A stretch of DNA of 64,000 bases, taken from assembly GCA_016165875.1 (NCBI GenBank), contig JABBOT010000001.1, forward strand, positions 12,031,306 through 12,095,305, written 5' to 3'. This DNA is from Acanthopleura granulata (taxonomy: Eukaryota > Mollusca > Polyplacophora > Chitonida > Chitonidae). Positions within the stretch are counted from its first letter, which is position 1, and every line of letters starts with the position of its first letter. The notes beneath the pieces are model-generated. The model saw only the letters and a program-made list of their open reading frames with translations, searched no databases and was not told where the DNA came from. The translations under genes were made by a program, and so were the position numbers. Positions 1-14,200 of this stretch are shown one piece after another.

Positions 1-471
1 GGCCCCATCCTAGTATGCAGTTGTCTGAGTGTTTATCTGCTATCTCAGGCAGACATCATTCCAACTCATGTAAATACAATCCAGTTTATACAGAGCTCAT
101 TAAACCCAGCGTTTGTTGACTTGCTCCTTGTTCATAGCTTGGTAGGATGAGATGTGTGTGAGTGTGGTAACTATTAGCTCAGTTGCTCTTTCTGTTACTA
201 ATTAGATTTTTATGGTATGGAAAAGGCTATCAGACTTTCTTGCCTGTTAGTGCTGTATGTTTTTTTTTTGTTTGTTTGTGTGTTTTTTTTATTAATATTT
301 TTGGTTTAGAAGACTTTGTTGATTTTATATTCCCCTATTTTGTATGTAGAGTATAGTTTTTACGGTAACTTAGTTTTGGCGATTTCTGCTAAGGATTTAC
401 GTGATGTTGAGCAACTTACATGTGAGTGAATGTGGTTTTATTCACTCCGGAATACACTCCAGCATTTGATG

Positions 472-1245
472 TGTGATTCTGTAAGCCGGCGTATTAGTAC
501 ATATTCTTTGATTCTGCATACCAGTACATGCTGTGTGATTCTGCAGACAAATACATGCTTTGTGATTATCTGAGTATGTTTTCTAGTTCATGCTTTGTGA
601 TATCTGAGTATGTGTGCTAGTACATGCTTTGTGATTATCTGAGTATGTGTGCTAGTACATGCTTTGTGATTATCTGAGTATGTGTGCCAGTACAAGCTTT
701 GTGATTATCTGAGTATGTGTGCCAGTACATGCTTTGTGATTATCTGAGTATGTGTGCCAGTACATGCTTTGTGATTATCTGAGTATGTGTGCCAGTACAT
801 GCTTTGTGATTATCTGAGTATGTGTGCCAGTACATGCTTTGTGATTATCTGAGTATGTGTGCCAGTACAAGCTTTGTGATTATCTGAGTATGTGTGCCAG
901 TACATGCTTTGTGATTATCTGAGTATGTGTGCCAGTACATGCTTTGTGATTATCTGAGTATGTGTGCCAGTATAAGCTTTGTTATTATCTGAGTATGTGT
1001 GCCAGTACATGCTTTGTGATTATCTGAGTATGTGTGCCAGTACATGCTTTGGGATTCTCTGAGTATACATGCAAATACTTATTGTACATGTGTATCATTG
1101 CATGCTATATGATTCTGTGTGGTCCACCTACCAGTAAATACTGTGTGATTGTCTGTGTCTACATATCGGTACATTGTTTATGATTCCCTGACCCTGTGTA
1201 CCAGTAGATGTTGAGGGATTCTCTGAACCCATGTACCAGATTGTG
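472..1245. repeat. 35-bp minisatellite
   Basis: The unit gtgattatctgagtatgtgt + gccagtacatgcttt recurs about 13 times almost without change between 556 and 1060. Diverged copies extend on both sides to about 472 and 1245. Single-base variants (aagcttt, ctagt) are shared between non-adjacent copies. Confidence 0.95.
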
Positions 1246-4200
1246 ATGCATTTGTATGCTTTCAATACACAGCACTTTGAAGGTATGGAGGCCGATTAGG
1301 CACAGTGACCGAACAGCAAGTGGATCACTGCTCTCAACTGGGGGAAAGAAACAGCAGTCTGGTCGCTTTCCATACATGGCCATGCATATCATTACCTTGT
1401 TATATGCAAGTTGGTGAACTGCAACCTAGAGACTCATTACTTTGATATGCTATGCCTGTATCATATATTTTAAATTAATGTGGACATATTGTAGCATTTC
1501 CAATCCCTTCACTGAAATGGGTAATCTCTAATAACAATAATACTGTTATATTCACTGATAGTAATTATGATAGTGTGATAGGTAAAGTATACAGAAATCA
1601 TTTTACTCTTGAATGTCAGAGGAGATTAAAGTGGACTAGCCTGATTTCTTGCAAATTGAAACTTTGACATTTTGCGACTGAGTTGGTATAAGTATGTACT
1701 TGTACACAGTAAGCTATATGACGGGTGTGTTTTGGCTGTGTGTCCAAGTAGTCTGCATATGTATGACTAATGTGTATGCCCAGATCTGTGAGACAGGCTG
1801 ACCCTATGTCTCACCTCTTACACCATCACAGGAAGTAGGGACCTGTAAGGTTAGCTAGAGCTCCTCATATCACCTCTGGGCCTCTCTCTGAGAGTGACTG
1901 AGGGAACTCTGGCATGTCCTGGCTTGGTATCCTTTTAGGCTATACACAGGCTGACTGAACTGCCTGTACACCCCGGCTCCTTCCTCATACAGTTACATGC
2001 CTCTGTTAGGTTGTCAAAACTGTGACAGATCAATAGTTCTCCTATTTTTCTACTTTTCCATATGGAGAAAAACTTAAAGACTATTGTATATACCATTAAC
2101 TAGATTTGACAGATAAAGCAGCCTTGACTAACCAGTTTATGCGTGCATCATAATATCATACTCTCTGACATTTGAGATCTTCTCAGATATTAGGCACTTA
2201 TCTGAAACATTGTAAACAAAAATGTGAATCAGTGATGGAACAGTATATTGTGGTGGTCATGGGTTAGCCCTTGTGCTGGTCAAAGATAATCTCTTGTGCT
2301 AGTCGCTGTATTGAGGATAAGCAATTTTGTTTTGTTCTTTATCAAAAAAAAAATGGTCATTTTTAGACAGTTGAATTGCTGAAGTTCATGAACGCCTTAA
2401 GCTGGTGACGTGTGTCATTTACTGTTCAAGGCTCTTGTAAGCTGTAGTTTCCTTATACCAGGCAAGAATAGCACTGCTCATGAAATTTCTGCTATAACTA
2501 CATGTAGTTACTCTAAGGTGATTAATGGAAAAATAGCATGGACATGAGGAAACATTATTCATACAGAAATCGACTTGAGGTTGTTAACAATTTATGACCT
2601 CTTTAAGATTATTGATGAACTATTTTTTTGTTCCTATGTGTTTCTTGCATTCTCTCCTTTTGGTAGTTTTTTGATACATGTATGAGGTGACACAGGATTC
2701 ATTAACAATGATTTGAGAGAGTGTTACACGTGTTAACCACACTTATTTGACAGTTACAGGCAGCTGAGCATTAAATACTCTGAGCAGTTGATTGTAGGAT
2801 GGCATGCACAGCCGGTAGGCTATTTGTGCAGGGATTTTGAGTCTGGCTTGTGCAACAAAGTGTTTCTCTACTTGAGCATGAAGTGAACTAGGCACAGTTG
2901 GCCTGTTTGGCAGCATACAACCTTTTCGTTTATTCACTGTTTACAGGCTGTGTGGAGCTTTGAGGTCATGAGCTCTTCTGTCTGTTTATGACCAGGTTTT
3001 GCTCAGGGTACACATTAGATTGAACAGGAAGGCGTGAATCTAGTTTGCTCATTCAGTGGGATGGACCAATCAGTACCCACTTAAAATTTGTCTCTGTGAA
3101 AGTTACTCTGGGGGCCGTATTTTTTGACAAACTTTGTTTCTTAGCTGATGTTTTTGTTCTCTAAGTTGTAGACAAGTTGTTAGCGCAGGAGAAATTTTTT
3201 GTCTCAAGTATCAAGGATATTTGGTTCTTATTAAGTGTTAACGAAGTGCCTTAGATTACCACAGGCACTAAATGCCGAGGTTGACATGAATGTAGCGCGA
3301 GGTCTTCACAACCAGAAAGTTAGGAGGTACACAGATTAGACATTTTACTACCTTCGCTGTCCTGAAGGTGCATGCCAACATATGTGCTGTGTAGCTGAAA
3401 GCAGAAAAACTCCATATTTTACTAATATTTTTAATAATTACCATATTTTTAACTATCTCTTTGGTGCCGCAGATTAAATGATTAGTAAATCAATTTACTA
3501 GCGTAATGAATAATTACAGGAAGTTGATTCACAGATTGGATTGACATAGGATTAGGACAATTATAAAGCTGCACATACCAATCATCTATGCAGATAGCTA
3601 AAGAAATTTATCAGCAAGAGAGAATTATTAGTATAACAAATATATTTATTAAGGAAGGAAGGTGTAGATTAATTTACAGTAAAATTTGCCTGGCCAAGCT
3701 TTAGCTGGTTGATCTTAAATGCATCCAATATCTGACAGAAGCAAAAGGCTGGCGGCAGTAGTCTTTACAAGTTACACAATCAATGTACATATCATGTTGT
3801 ATCAGATAATCTCATCAGGTTCACAAGTTGTAAATAATCTTATCTTTTTAAGAGTTTTGCAGGAGTGTTTTTTTTTTTGTTTTTTTTTTTGGGTGAAATG
3901 TTTCTGTGGTAATTAGACTGGATGTGTGTTGCTGGCCTCCTGGTTGACTCATCTCTGTTGCCTTGTGTGGGAGTCAGCCGTGGGTTTTGGGTTTCAGTCT
4001 TATCTGTTCTGCACATCTCTACACAAGTCTGGCCGCAACTCCTGTAGCTTACCTGTTACATCTGTCTTGATACATGTGGCATGGCGTCATGGGCTGCCTC
4101 AGGATACATTTGCATGTGTACAAGTAACCTAGTGTTGCCCTGCTCAAGTAAGAATTAAATATAACACAGAGTGATATACTGAAGTTACTGTCTGATAGGT

Positions 4201-4704
4201 TACTCAGATGTCTGGTGCCACCTCTACCCTTCTACCAGTGTACAGACAGTATATACAATATCAGCCAGTGCTCAGTTGTTCACTGTTGTATCTGCATTTA
4301 AGAGACATATTAATTTCAGAACCCATTGAAGTTCTTTGTTGGCCTTGGCCATTGTACTTTAACCACACTCTCTCAGAACTGCTGCCTAATTAACATTAGC
4401 CAGGTAGAGTGAAAAGTAAGGAAACTGTGAAAGCAAAAATATGGACCTGTTCTTGTATTACAGTTAGTAGAATAATTCCTGCAACTACATGCCAGACATA
4501 CATGTAGCTAGAAAGTGCATCACACTGCTCATGGACAATGTAGTCCTGGTTGACCCTCTGATTTTTTACTTAGCCCAAAATGTAACAGAAAAGTTGTGAT
4601 CCAGCTACACATTAGGTACCATATAACCATGATTTTTAATTAGCGCTTTCATGTAAAAGATTCTGATAATGTTGGAAGATTTCTCTTACACAGTCACATA
4701 TGTA

Positions 4705-4882
4705 GAGTGTTATTGCTTTGTCATGTCGGTGCTCGGAGGTCATTCCTGGAGTGTTATTGCCTTGTCATGTCGGTGCTCAGAGGTCATTCCTGGAGTGTTA
4801 TTGCTTTGTCATGTCTTGCTCAGAGGTCATTCCTGGAGTGTTATTGCTTTGTCATGTTGGTGCTCAGAGGTCATTCCTGGAG
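4705..4882. repeat. 44-bp tandem array, 4 copies
   Basis: The unit is gagtgttattgctttgtcat followed by gtcggtgctcagaggtcatt and cctg. The third copy is 3 bp shorter. All three plus-strand frames are open across it, which follows from the unit sequence and is not evidence of coding. Confidence 0.9.
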
Positions 4883-5153
4883 TTATATGTGTGTCATGAA
4901 CACTTTGAATTGATTTATGTGCAGCCTGGAGAACTGAAGCAGTCTCTTAAAAAGAAGTTCGCCAATGTTATTGCACTCTATTAATTTCCAGATATCTCCT
5001 GATTTCTACAGGCACATAATTGGCTGCAGAAGGATGATAAAAATACACAGCTGACATTGAATTCAGATCAATCCACACTAAAAGCCTATTGACCTTTTGC
5101 TGGAACTACTTGTATGATTTTTCTCACAAAGTTTAATGATTTCTTGTTGACAG

Positions 5154-5285
5154 GAGCTGCTGTCAAGAACGTCTCTGGAGACGCATAAACTTGACCTGAT
5201 GGCAGAGATCTCTACGCTTAAGATCAAGCTGGCCACCTCTGAGAAGGATAGGCGAATTCTGGAGGACAAGTACCAGTCTGCTCAG
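5154..5285 (+). CDS. PPFIBP1: Liprin-beta exon 1 of window (coiled coil)
   Basis: Forty-four codons, phase 0 to 0. The acceptor is ttcttgttgacag and the donor gtcagt. It encodes ELLSRTSLETHKLDLMAE followed by a charged heptad stretch ending DKYQSAQ. This is the most conserved piece of the liprin-beta coiled coil. Earlier exons must lie before the window because it opens with an acceptor and no start codon. Confidence 0.93.
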
Positions 5286-8200
5286 GTCAGTAGCTTACCT
5301 GGAGGGAGTGCAAGACGAAAGTGGACAGTGATCATTGGGCAACCTTCTTTCCCTTTACCCCACCGCCCACAATAGTCAAGTGAAAATTTCTCTCTGGATA
5401 CACACACTAGAATATACATGTGGTATGTGATGGCATGAAGTATGTTAACATATGGGAAAGTATTCTGGGAACACAAAAATAAATTTTATCCTTTGATCAA
5501 AAGGGTGTTTTCCTTAAAAAAATTATGAAAGATGCAGCTTGTCAAGAGAAATGAAACCAGTGGCATACTTTCAGATATTCAGCTGTATTTCTGATGTCAT
5601 GGCTTGGACAGCAGATCTAAGGCAGAATACTTCATATGCTTGTTAGTATGAAGAGGGGAACACCAACCTTGTTGAATTTTTGTCAACTAACTTGTTAGGG
5701 GAGAAGTAGCCATGGCAGTTATTTTGCTCTATTTTCCTTAAAATCAATAACTCCCATCATGTTCACACGTGTATGAAGGTGTATCAGTTCATTTTATGGG
5801 CTGAATTAAAAAAATTATCACTTTTACAGATATTGAAAAATTATTGCTCTGTCGCTCAAGTGGTGACATTTTCATGGCTTACACATGGCACAAGTTGTGA
5901 GCTTTGTGGTAGCTTCTCTCAGACCTGAACACTTTACTGCTTGCTGATGATGTTCCCTTTTGAATGCTTGTGTCAGAGTGTTTATTTATTACATGACAAA
6001 TGTTACTGCCTGACAGCTGTAAGCTTCCTCTCAAGTTCACAGTTACATTATGGTATTGCTGTTTTAGCAGTTCTTCGTTTAATCGATGCTTGCTCCAGGC
6101 GATGTGTTTAAACTATCCCCACTAAGTTACTGACAGAGCACTACAGAGAAACTAGAACCTCTATGAACCTGAACTCTTTGATGCCAACCAGCAGCTGTAG
6201 AACCAATAATTCTGTACAAAGTAATATGAACAGAAAATCTTTAATGGGATTGATTTTCTGTTGAAAATTCCCCACTTAATTCCCAGCATTGATCCTTGTT
6301 TCAGTAGACTTTGGCAGATGGGAGTGAATCCACCCGGTAGGGGTCTGTAATTGACAAACTGTGAAAAATCAGTAAATGTCTGTCGAATTATTATAAATTT
6401 GGACTTGAAATTAAGTGCATCATTTTGATTGGGCTCTGTGATAACAGGGACTTGCATTCGTGCACTGAAATAAGCCATGTTATATAACAGTTCTATGGGT
6501 AAAGATACATGAAGGCCACCTGGACTGGCTCAGATGTATGTGTGTGGGGGTGTGTGTGAAAAGTGTTACGATAATTCATGGCAAAATTGTTCCAGGTAAC
6601 TCGAGGAGCGATTGATTTGTTACAGCAAGCCTTGAATGATCTAGTCAGTTAAACCAGGTGTTAAATAATTAAAAAATCTGGTGTACTGGTGGCTAACGAA
6701 CAATTCGATTAAAACTTCTCTAACATTCAAGTTGTTGACGGTGTTTAACGTGGCCATGTATTGTCTTGGTTGTAGTATCACATCTCAGACTTGGAGATGA
6801 AGCTCAACCTGAAAGATGCTGAAATCGCTGAACTGAAACATCGCCTGGCCAGAAATGGAATTGTCACATCCAGTGAAACATCAGGTAAATTGGTCAGTTG
6901 TCTTGTGTGAATAAATACCAAATATGTTGTTTGGCTGGGGTGAAGTTTGTCCTTTGATATACTCTTCAAAGTATTCATTTCAAGGAGGGAAATGTTTGTG
7001 GGGTTTGCATTATATTGTTAGCCTAGATACTGTTATTCCTGACAGAAAACTGAAAGAAAATTGACCTCTGTTTGTTTGATTGGGGTTTAACGTCGCAGTC
7101 AACAACATTCCAGTCCTGTGGTTGAAAGAGCACATGTGTATGCTGGCTGTTTTTGATCCTGGTTGTTATGGGAAGTTTTTTTACTTTTCTCTTGTTGTGT
7201 GTTTGCGTGCATACATGTTTTGAATGGCTCTGCTTTTGTTATGTTTTCGTAACTCTGAATGTTTTGGTCTCAGAAATAATTCAGGCATGAATTAATAATG
7301 CTATATTTCATGAGATGAGTTGGCAATTCCTTTCGGATAAAACTTTTATTTGCACTGTTGATGCTTTTTGCTCTTCTACATGTTAACTCTTTTCACATGA
7401 GGTTTAGTTTCCTTACATGTAAAAGTACTTTTTAAAATCAATGTGTAAAGAATGGCTATAAAATTACAGTTAGACAATTGCATAATATTGTCTTTGTTGC
7501 ACTGTCTTTGGCTCCCATACTGTGACTGTTGGATTGTGCCTATGCTGATAAATGTGAAGAACCGATTGGTTGAGATGTGAGCCACCCAGAGACTGGCTCT
7601 TCTCCTGGCATACAATGTTGTTTTGTGTAAAGGATCAGACAGAAACGAACTGTGTTAGCTCATGTGGACTATGTAATGAGAAGAACGCTGGCCCTCACGC
7701 AATTCCAGTATTCCTGAGCGTAATGAAACAGTTGGAAACTTCTTGTTGGACGAACAAACTTCCAGTGTTTTACCATGGGGGGTTATTGATGGTTCTTTTC
7801 AGGTGACGTCTCTAAAGATCGCACTCTTGAAAAAGAGCGAACACTGGAGAGACTAAAACGGAAACGTAAGGCCTGATTGCTAAGCCCTTGTCATTATTCA
7901 GAGTGGCATGTCCTCTTATCTTCTGCCTAACTAATTGACCTTTTTGCTTGACATCACTGTGGTTGGAAGAGTCTGAACAGTGTATCACCGTTAACTACTT
8001 GAAATGCTTCTGAAAATGAAATATTGGGTGGCCGTGTAGGTTTTCATTTAAAACTTTTCATGGACAATCTTTTCGTTTGAGTTTGGCCAAATACTGGTTA
8101 GAGGAGCCATGATAAAGTAAAGTTCATCTGGCGTTCTGTGACCTTTACATGGAGGCAATTTAATATGAAGTCTGCATGGTGCATATTTTGTACTGGAATA

Positions 8201-11200
8201 ACCAATTTGGATATTCCTGTTTAAAGGTCATTGTGTTATGAAATCCTAATAAGTAGTCCTCCCAGTCAGTGGCGGCGAACAGATTACAGTCTTGCTACTC
8301 ACCAACATGTATTTACACTTTGACGGTTAGGTAGCGGTGGACCCATTAGGGTATTAAGTTCTGTCTTGATCAATATCCATACCTTCAAAACTGACATAAT
8401 CTTCTTTTAAATCAGACATTATTACTGTGCTGTTAGTAAATGGAATCATTTTGTGCCATCCCTGTTGATTGCAAGTCCCTGCATATAATACAGTATTTTA
8501 TGTTTACCTTTACCAGGCTAGGGGTCTCCATGTAATCTATGGCTAGTCGTAATTAGAAACAAGCATTTCAGTGTTGTAATCTCCAAGTCACATGGATCTA
8601 TTTTACTCACTGTCCTTAGGCTCTGTCAGTTGTATGAAAAGCCTGTATTATATTTAGTTTATATAGTAAGACATTTAGATATTAAATTATTATTGAATAC
8701 ATTATTTAGATATTCTGAGGAGCCCACCTTGTAGGGTTTACATTATTAAAGGGTACGTCTTTATTGACTGAGTATTTCAAGCAGAAGATAAGCATGTGAA
8801 GGTAACTATCAAATGAGTAGAGGATTGAGGGTTTGCCAGACTAAAGGCATTAGCTGGTGATACATGGCAAGACTCTTCCAAGCTACAGAGCTGTAAGGTT
8901 GGCTCTTGGCAGTACTTGTTCTCACCATGGCCTTACTAACCCTTATAGTATTCCCAGGCTGCTAACATGAGATAACTGTAACCTGTACTCATACAGTAAG
9001 AGATTTTCCCATCGTGCTGGTGACAGATCATGCTCCTACAGCAGGGATTCCCCCATCATGCTGGTGAGAGATCATAACAGTACATGGGGATTTCATTCTT
9101 GCTTATACAGTAGGGGATTCCTCCGTGATGCTGGTGACAGATTAGAGCAGTACTTGGGGATTTCACTCATTATCCTGGTGACAGATCATAACAATTCTTG
9201 AGGATTTCATCTTTGCTTGTACAGTAGGGGATTCCTCCATCATCCTGGTGACAGATCAGAACAATACACAGAGATTTCATCCAAATCCATACAGTAGGGG
9301 ATTCCCCCATCATCCTGGTGACAGATCATAACGATACATTTGGATTTTATTATCTATAGAGGCTAAGCCCTAGATCCTTCCTACTTCCTGTAGACCCACT
9401 TGTCAAAGGTGTTTGTTGCCCCATGTTGTCCATTCTCACAGCCTCTAGTAAATGCACATGGGTACAAAACTCCTTGTCAACAACTACGTCACCATTTTTG
9501 GGGGCCACTAGTTGGCAGACTTTAACGATTGAGACTCGGAGTCTTGCTCATCGAGTACTCGGTTCTGACTGGACTTTACTGACCAAGACTCAGAAATAAA
9601 CAACACCACCAAAGCGGGCCACCAAAATGATGACATAGTTGTCAACATGGCCAATCCAGCACAAATGACTTCCGAAATGGATCTACCATTGAGGAGTTTT
9701 GTACCCGTGTGCATTTACTAGAGGCTGTGCCACCAGACAGTATGGGACAAGAAACGAATACCATAGACATGTGGGTCTATGTAAATAAATGTTTTGTTGA
9801 TGCCAACATCAAACTGAAAGGGACAGCACGGTATGTTGGCAAATTACGGCTGCAGGGATTAGTAAGGATCTTAGAGCTTAACCTCTATAGATAATAATCT
9901 ATGAGTAAGCCCACTAGAACTAGGGTTTCATTCACAGCCATACAGTAGGGGATTCTCCCCTCATACTGATGACAGATCATAATACATGAGGATTTCATTC
10001 ACAGCCATACAGTAGGGGATTCCCCTGTCATGCTGGTGACAGATCATGATACATGAGGATTTCATTCACAGCCATACAGTAGGGGATTCCCCTGTCATGC
10101 TGGTGACATCATAATACATGAGGATTTCATTCACACCCATACAGTAGGAGATTCCCCTGTCATGCTGGTGACGGATCATAATACATGAGGATTTCATTCA
10201 CACCCATACAGTAGGGGATTCCCCTGTCATGCTGGTGACAGATCATAATACATGAGGATTTCGTTCACACCCATACAGTAGGGGATTCCCCTGTCATGCT
10301 GGTGACAGATCATAATACATGCGGATTTCATTGACACCCATACAGAAGGAGATTCCCTTATCATGCTGGTGACAGATCAGAACAATACTTAGGGATTTCA
10401 TTCTTGCTAATATGGTAGGGGATTCCCCCATCACTGTGGTGATCACGCAAACACGTGGTTCTGATTAAATTCATTTTCTTTCTTTGGATCACGGAATTTA
10501 CTAAATCAGTGTAGTTAGGGGCTCCAGTAACAGAAACTATTTTAGTTTGTTTTAAAATTGTGAATATGATGCATTGTACACTAACAGTTTAGTCATTAAC
10601 AGACTGCTAATGTGAGTTAATTTGTTTTTTCCCTTTTTGGTAATATATTCCGTTCTTCTAATTAAAGTTGACAAGCTGCATTCGCAATTTAAACTATTTT
10701 ATTTTGTTTCAGCTTTGTTTATTTAGTTTTTTATTTCCTATTTTCTTTGACTTTTTCACATAATAGCCTGTCTGGATGTGTGTTTGGTTCATTTTGTATA
10801 CAAAAAGGCAGTAAATTTTATTTTGTCCTCCTATTCCTAAATATCTCCTGTAATTCACCTAAAGTTTGTCCTATTAAAGGGAACTTTCACTGGCACATAA
10901 AGGCTTCAAAATGATACTTTTGATACGTAAATTTTAGTTTGCTAAAGAAAGTTTGATTTAGTTTAGTTAGTGAAGTTTAGTTTGATAAGAAATTGATCAA
11001 ATTTCACAGGAAACTGTTCAGTGGTTCTGTGAGGTGGATGAACATGTCTAAATGAAGCAAAATGTGTCACTTGAAAAAAAGTTAACTTTAGCTGAAATAC
11101 AGTACATTCTTACAGTAGAACACTTTAAAGACTCTCTGTACCACACAATACTTCAGTGCTGATGGTTTCATTATCTTTAACTATATGTATCAGCGTATGC

Positions 11201-14200
11201 ATCTTCTAGAAAATCATAGATAATTAAATTTCTCTTATTCTATTTAGTTTTGTGCTTGTTAGAAACTTTTGTATGATTTGAAGTGTTTATAAAATATATT
11301 TTTGAAATGTATTTTTTTAGTGCCTTGGTTTGGGAAGTTCACTTATAACTTTTCAGTGCATTTCTCTGTAAGAATTTTGTTGTGTTCATAACAGTGTGCT
11401 GTTAAATGAACCCTTTTGTTTCAAAGTTTTGTTTTACTACTATCTTCTAAATTTCTCCTTTTATTTAGTTCTTACCCCCTTAAAAAAATGTTACTCTCAA
11501 GTTGAAAGGTTTTCACCTGAAATGGAACAGAAATTCAGCTGAAGAACACTGGATAGCTCTTGGCAGTTGACATGTGTAAAGCATAATTAGTGTTAAGCAT
11601 CAGAACTATGTGATGCCTTCATCACACAGTTGACCATATTAGGGTCATTTCTGCCACTTTGCTAAAGTGATACAGTACATCGTCTTGGTGGAAGTAGTGC
11701 AGCATGGAATTGTAGCATGATGGGCAGACAAAAGCAAGACAAGCACAAGTGTGATTTAGGCTAACGTGTGGCCTGTTTTTGGAAGGCCACAGAGGAAGTA
11801 AGACAAGGAGCATCATATCGATCAATGTTAAAGTCTGAGAAATGAGAGATATTAGAGAATGGTTAAATAGGGTGCAGAGAATATTAACATCAGATGGATG
11901 GTGGAAATAAGTAGAGAACAGTAGTTAAGACAATTTTCTGTTCACATCACTTGTTCTTAATGGATTCCAATCCTTCACCCACCCCGTCCTGTCTCCTTGC
12001 TAACAGAAATAGTTTGGTGGCTGACTGACGTTTCAGAGGTTGTGTGAAGACGCCTTGTTTTGCCTGGTATGGGCTAATTAGCACTACTCCTTTCCTTTGA
12101 CCTGAATATTTAAACGTTTTTTGACGAGATTCCAGCCTGAGGTGCTCTGCAGGCTTACTGTGTGCTGCCCAGCGTCAGTGTGTTTTTGCGCCAGTCCACT
12201 GAAGGAATTCAATCTGGTCTGGTCGAGTCCCCAAGGAGAAATACTCAATACAAATTGAATGATTCCTTCTCTGTTAATTTCTCATTAGCCTACTTGTTAT
12301 TTGCCCAGTCAAATTCTGATTATTTTCTCCTCATAGCATTAATTGATAAATGGGTATTGAATGAAGGATTTACGATCGCACGTTCTTCCTGTGTAGAGAA
12401 AACCAATACTAGATGTCATTATGCCAAAGTCCTGAAGGCCGTGCAGAGGCATGTAATCCATACCTCATCTAATGAAGCCTGTAGTCAACCAGGTCCAGTG
12501 GCTAAATCATATTACGTCTTCAATTTCCTCTATTACTGCTCGTTTGTCATTTTTAATTGATACTCCATTTTCGTTTTTGAGTTGTGTTTTATTTTGATTG
12601 TCATGACATTTTTGTGATGTATTGATTTTTCAGAAACTGAAGTGGAGAAGTTAAAGAAAGCCGTTGACTCCCTGATGGTGTCAAATGAGGATAAGGTAGG
12701 GGTTCAGCACTGTTCCTCTGTATTGCAGTAATTAATTGTCTGACAATCTGGCAGCTGACTCTTCATTTTGTCATGACTTTGATAGATCCATTAGCAAACA
12801 TTTGTTTTATTACTCTGCATGACCCTTTTCCATGGTGCAATTAAAACATTTTTCAAGTTGCATAAGATGAATGATTTATCTGTGCTAGGCTCTTGTTTTC
12901 TGTGAATATCGCAAAAGGTCAAGATCCAGGAGGATGTAATTGACTTGATTGGTTCTCCCACTCTCCATCAGTCAACAAACACTGTAGACCGTGGCCAAGG
13001 CTTGAACTCATGATGTTCACGATTTATCGGGAGGGCTGGTGTCAACAACTTAGGGTGACCAATCACGTAGGAATATCAAGACCCTTCTCACCTGATTGGT
13101 CAGCCAAGCCGGCAGCACCAGCGTCCTCATGTAATCAGTGAGGCCCTTAATTGTCCTGTTTTTACACGATTGCCATGTCCTTTTGCATACAGGATAAGAG
13201 GATAGATGACCTGAGAAAAAACCTGAAGAGATACAAGAAGGTGGAGGAGATGGTCGTGAAAGCACAGGGCAGGAAAGGTAACTGTCAGATATGAGTGTTT
13301 ACATACATATCCTTTCTAAATTTGATAGCTTCAACCCCCAAATTACATAAGAACAGCTTCCATGTACTTCTTCGCCATAACATCACACCATACTACCACA
13401 TGCAGCTTGGACTTTTCTCTACAACATAAGCCAAATTCAACCTAGCATGACCATCATTTTTTTTGGAGCTTTTGCTGTTGGAAGTGGTGCAATAGCATTT
13501 TGACACTTTAGCAACCTGGAGTAGGGGTAGTAACCACCTGGTCCAGGATAGACAAAATTCTGATATACTTGAACAAGTAACAAGTATATTTATGGTAGAC
13601 CTAGAACAATGCAGTCTGTATGGCTGTATTATCCAATCACTGCCCCAACACTTGTCAGTTTTGACCCATTTCTTTGTGTTATGTTAGACTCGAGTGTTAA
13701 ATGGTAAAATGATGCCTTGATCAAGCTAAAAAAATTACTGTTATAATTTTTCACTTTGGTTTGAAGATCAGTAGCATTTTTTCTAGAGCTTTTCTCTTTT
13801 CCATAAATATAATAATAGTGAAATTCTGTGCGTAATAATGGTTTTGTACCCAGAACTGTTGAACTTGCTTTGTACTATTGAAAATTTCTTTTCATTTGTT
13901 AAGGAATTCCCTGTGAGCTGTACCATGTTTATTATCTCCCCAGTTTGTGTTAGCTACAGTTATCTCCCCCTGTTTCAGTCAGTGAAATTTTCCTTTATTG
14001 TTTCAGCTCTGGATGACCTCTTGATCCTGGATGATGACACTAGCTCCACCAGCTCGAACACACCCTCCATCAACAACGACACTGTCAGAGATCCGACACA
14101 GGTAAGTCAGGTCTCAGTCTCATCACTAAACATCCACATAAGTCTTGAATGTAAGCCACAAGTAGTTTAACTCAGTTTGACTCTCTTTGGCCCTTAATTT

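Larger units (their letters stand above)
1..5153 (+). other. Liprin-beta intron (5' part of window)
   Basis: This precedes a phase-0 acceptor and so should be an intron. I see no liprin-like coding exon in it on either strand. It holds a 35-bp minisatellite (472-1245), a 44-bp array (4705-4882) and AT-rich sequence with T runs, and is otherwise plain. Confidence 0.6.
7866..12633 (+). other. Large liprin-beta intron
   Basis: A 4.8 kb intron. Its middle holds the 66-bp array and an inserted foldback element (separate entries). 7866-8980 and 10441-12633 show no exon, RNA or repeat that I can name. Confidence 0.6.

Noticed and set aside
472..1245. Regular repeats as a CRISPR array
   Set aside because: There are no unique spacers between the repeats; the units are directly head to tail in an animal intron.
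4669..4984. Repetitive peptides in three frames over the 44-bp array
   Set aside because: All frames are open because the unit lacks stops. There is no start or splice context and no family match.
9508..9894. Short open frames inside the foldback element
   Set aside because: They are fragments within inverted arms, opposite in strand, with no transposase motif.
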